Shown: piece after piece, positions 61,876-64,000 of the stretch | Layout of the letters: each line of letters starts with the position of its first letter | How positions within the stretch are numbered: position 1 is the stretch's first letter | Source of the DNA: Haloplanus vescus | GTDB taxonomy: Archaea; Halobacteriota; Halobacteria; Halobacteriales; Haloferacaceae | Direction of reading: 5' to 3' | Length of the DNA: 64,000 nucleotides | Assembly: GCF_900107665.1 (NCBI RefSeq) | Contig: NZ_FNQT01000003.1 | Coordinates: 124,001 to 188,000, forward strand | Translations under genes and position numbers: made by a program | Notes under the pieces: model-generated | The model's database searches: none | The model's input: the letters and a program-made list of their open reading frames with translations, nothing else | What the model was told of the DNA's origin: nothing

Positions 61876-63291
61876 ATGGTCGCTACCGAAGCCACGACGG
61901 ACCCCGAGGTACTGGTCATCGGCGCGGGACCGGGCGGCTACGTCGCCGCCATCCGTGCCGCACAGCGCGGCCTCGACGTGACGCTGGTCGAACGCGACGC
62001 CCTCGGCGGCGTCTGCCTCAACCGTGGCTGTATCCCCTCGAAGGCGTACGTCACGGCGACCGACGTGGCCCACGACGCCGCGACGGCGGAGGAGATGGGT
62101 ATCCACGCCGACCCCGTCGTCGACCTCGCGGCGATGTGTGACTGGAAAGACGGCGTCGTCGACCGACTCACCGGCGGCGTCGAGAAACTCTGCAAGGCAA
62201 ACGGCGTCACCCTCGTCGAGGGCACGGCGTCGTTCGTCGACGGCGAGACGGTGCGGGTCGACGACGGCGACGAGACGGACACGCTCTCTTTCGACCACTG
62301 CATCGTCGCCACCGGGAGTCGCCCCCTCGAACTGCCGGGCTTTCCGTTCGCCGCCGACCCCGTCCTTGACGCGGCGGCGGCGCTCGAACTGTCTTCCGTC
62401 CCCGACCGCCTCGTCGTCGTCGGCGCGGGCTACATCGGGATGGAGCTGTCGACGGTGTTCGCGAAGCTCGGGACCGACGTGACCATCGTGGAGGCACTCG
62501 ATAGCGTCCTGCCGGGCTACGAGGACGACGTGGCGCGCGTGGTGCGAAAGCGTGCCGAGTCGCTGGGCGTCGACTTCCACTTCGGGGAGCGCGCGACGGG
62601 GTGGCGCGACGCCGCCGACGGCGGTATCGTCGTCACTACCGAGTCCGACGACGGCACGGAGTCGACCCACGGCGCCGACCGCGTCCTCGTCGCGGTGGGG
62701 CGAACGCCCGTCACCGACGCGCTCGACCCCGAGAACGCGGGGCTCGAGCCGACCGAGAACGGCGCACTCGAGACGGACGAGCGCTGCGAGACGGCGGTGG
62801 ACGGCATCTACGCCGTCGGCGACGTGGCGGGCGAACCGATGCTCGCCCACGTCGCGTCGGCCGAGGGCGTCGTCGCCGCGGAGGCCATCGCCGGTGAGCC
62901 TGCGGCGTTCGACGCGCAGGCGATTCCCGCCGCGGTGTTCACCGACCCCGAGATTGCGACGGTCGGCCTGACCGAATCGGAAGCCGAGGCGGAGGGGTTC
63001 GACCCCGTCGTGGGCGAGATGCCGCTTCGGTCCAGCGGGCGGGCGCTCACCACGGGCGACACCGAGGGGTTCGTCCGCGTCGTCGCCAGCGCGGACGGCT
63101 TCCTCATCGGCGCCCAAATCGTCGCCCCCGAGGCGTCAGAACTGATAGCGGAGCCGACTCTCGGCATCGAGATGGGGGCGACGCTGGAGGACGTGGCGGC
63201 TACGATTCACACCCACCCGACCCTCTCCGAGGCGGTGATGGAGGCCGCCGAAAACGCACTCGGGCAGGCCATCCACACGCTCAACCGATAG
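61876..63291 (+). CDS. lpdA: Dihydrolipoyl dehydrogenase (E3 / glycine-cleavage L-protein)
   Basis: Reoxidises dihydrolipoyl groups of 2-oxoacid dehydrogenase E2 and GcvH. The 471-residue protein has FAD motif GAGPGGYVAAIRA, redox Cys47 and Cys52 in GGVCLNRGCIPSK, the NAD Rossmann stretch VVGAGYIGMEL, and the C-terminal HTHPTLSEAV with the catalytic His-Glu. Position after gcvPAB-glyA suggests use as L-protein; it could also serve the E2 encoded earlier in the window. Confidence 0.95.
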   Translation: MVATEATTDPEVLVIGAGPGGYVAAIRAAQRGLDVTLVERDALGGVCLNRGCIPSKAYVTATDVAHDAATAEEMGIHADPVVDLAAMCDWKDGVVDRLTGGVEKLCKANGVTLVEGTASFVDGETVRVDDGDETDTLSFDHCIVATGSRPLELPGFPFAADPVLDAAAALELSSVPDRLVVVGAGYIGMELSTVFAKLGTDVTIVEALDSVLPGYEDDVARVVRKRAESLGVDFHFGERATGWRDAADGGIVVTTESDDGTESTHGADRVLVAVGRTPVTDALDPENAGLEPTENGALETDERCETAVDGIYAVGDVAGEPMLAHVASAEGVVAAEAIAGEPAAFDAQAIPAAVFTDPEIATVGLTESEAEAEGFDPVVGEMPLRSSGRALTTGDTEGFVRVVASADGFLIGAQIVAPEASELIAEPTLGIEMGATLEDVAATIHTHPTLSEAVMEAAENALGQAIHTLNR

Positions 63292-63414
63292 TCGCCGTCC
63301 GTCAATATGTCCCGATAGGAACAACTACTGGAACGCTGTCACGTTCCGGGGAAAATCGGGCGACTGCGACGCGATAGAGTCGGTTTCGTAACGATACGTG
63401 AGTCGTCGTCAAGG

Positions 63415-63432
63415 CTTTGCCGAACAGCAAAG
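63415..63432 (+). promoter_or_regulatory. Inverted repeat upstream of the [2Fe-2S] ferredoxin promoter
   Basis: CTTTGC-N6-GCAAAG lies immediately before a TCTAATGG TATA-like element (63433-63440) that is about 26 nt from the ferredoxin ATG. This is where activators or BRE-competing repressors bind in haloarchaea. Confidence 0.4.
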
Positions 63433-63464
63433 TCTAATGGGGTGGCGACTCAACGTTTCGCCTG

Positions 63465-63854
63465 ATGCCCACGGTAGAATACCTCAATTACGAAGTGCTG
63501 GACGATCAGGGCTGGGACATGGACGACGACGACCTCTTCGAGAAGGCCGCCGACTCCGACCTCGGTGAAGAGGACTACGGCTCGCTCGAAGTCAACGAGG
63601 GCGAGTACGTCCTCGAAGCGGCCGAGGCCCAGGGCTACGACTGGCCCTTCTCGTGCCGCGCCGGCGCCTGTGCGAACTGTGCCGCCATCGTCAAGGAGGG
63701 CGATCTGGACATGGACATGCAGCAGATCCTCTCCGACGAGGAAGTCGAGGAGAAGAACGTTCGGCTGACCTGCATCGGCAGCCCGACGGCGGACGAGGTC
63801 AAACTCGTCTTCAACGCGAAGCACCTCGACTACCTCCAGAACCGCGTCATCTAA
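63465..63854 (+). CDS. fdx: Halophilic [2Fe-2S] ferredoxin
   Basis: A 129-residue plant-type ferredoxin. Ligands Cys64, Cys69, Cys72 (CRAGACANC) and Cys103, with an acidic insertion at residues 10-40 ([19 protein letters not shown]) that is the hallmark of haloarchaeal ferredoxins. It serves as electron acceptor of 2-oxoacid:ferredoxin oxidoreductases. ATG at 63465 follows a TCTAATGG TATA-like element and is probably leaderless. A CTTTGC/GCAAAG inverted repeat lies just upstream. Confidence 0.96.
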   Translation: MPTVEYLNYEVLDDQGWDMDDDDLFEKAADSDLGEEDYGSLEVNEGEYVLEAAEAQGYDWPFSCRAGACANCAAIVKEGDLDMDMQQILSDEEVEEKNVRLTCIGSPTADEVKLVFNAKHLDYLQNRVI

Positions 63855-63969
63855 GCCGGTTCAGGCGGTTTTCGCAGCTCCCCAATTTTTATCGACGACG
63901 CCCTTCGAGGCCCCGCCTCGCCGTTCGCCCGACCGGAAACCCTAATTCGATGCCGCGTCCCTACCCGAC

Positions 63970-64000
63970 ATGCTCGCGGCGACGACGGACCTGTTGCGAC
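63970..64000 (+). CDS. Start of a further gene (truncated by window end)
   Basis: An ATG at 63970 begins MLAATTDLLR and runs off the window. A CCTAATTC element about 25-30 nt upstream (63941-63948) fits a leaderless promoter. Ten residues are too few to name a family. An ATG at 63950 in another frame gives Arg/Cys-rich sequence and is unlikely. Confidence 0.4.
   Translation, partial: MLAATTDLLR

Noticed and set aside
1-64000. CRISPR arrays, IS elements, tRNA or rRNA genes
   Set aside because: No regularly spaced repeats, transposase motifs, terminal inverted repeats or tRNA cloverleaf/B-box patterns were recognised by eye; a tRNAscan-SE or Infernal run would settle the RNA genes.

Overview
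The window is a gene-dense, GC-rich stretch of archaeal chromosome, almost certainly from a haloarchaeon (class Halobacteria). The proteins are strongly acidic. The information-processing genes are archaeal: Hef, RadA, PCNA, TFB, Orc1/Cdc6, NMD3 and a histone-fold protein. Many genes have a TATA-like box about 25-35 nt before the start codon and no Shine-Dalgarno, which points to leaderless mRNAs. Several small proteins look restricted to haloarchaea. I found no rRNA, tRNA, CRISPR array or insertion sequence. No stretch over 300 bp lacks a gene; the longest gap (284 bp, before tfb) is a promoter region.

Layout. 1-5.9 kb: 3' end of uvrC, two strong hairpins, mdh, the repair helicase/nuclease hef, a probable [3Fe-4S] ferredoxin and small conserved genes. 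6-13 kb: cupin plus partner, CstA, an ArsA/Get3-type ATPase with a coupled small partner, a COG0523 metal GTPase, and a SAMP2-like ubiquitin domain fused in frame to a GNAT acetyltransferase. 13-25 kb: phosphohexomutase, GIY-YIG protein, larB, histone-like protein, rpiA, CopD-like membrane pair, PQQ-repeat lipoprotein, Orc1/Cdc6, tandem DUF1508 protein, DoxX, MutS-family ATPase, larE. 25-33 kb: phosphatase, divergent tatC genes (single and twin), ribbon-helix-helix gene coupled to a queuosine-precursor-type transporter, rlmE, two HTH regulators. 32-46 kb: pcn, tfb, sufU, radA, pspAB-htpX, nmd3, an Fe-S helicase, an SDR, lipA and an E2 acyltransferase, ilvA.

47-63 kb is the most distinctive part. 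A polyamine-type ABC importer (potD-A-B-C) is followed by a bacterio-opsin-activator-like regulator, a PuuA/GlnA4-like glutamine synthetase homologue, an aldehyde dehydrogenase, an M81 (MlrC-like) metallohydrolase and an iron-type alcohol dehydrogenase. Directly downstream lie gcvPA-gcvPB, glyA and lpdA. Read together, this suggests import of an amine or amino alcohol, gamma-glutamylation, two oxidations and hydrolysis. If the substrate is ethanolamine, the product is glycine, which would enter the adjacent glycine cleavage and serine hydroxymethyltransferase enzymes. The pathway is inference; the gene content is read directly.

Other points worth checking: a 16-base promoter element (15/16 identical) about 40 nt upstream of both hef and radA; palindromic operators near both HTH_10 regulators; and the SAMP2-GNAT fusion, which resembles ubiquitin-fusion precursors. 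The window ends with a [2Fe-2S] ferredoxin and the first codons of another gene.
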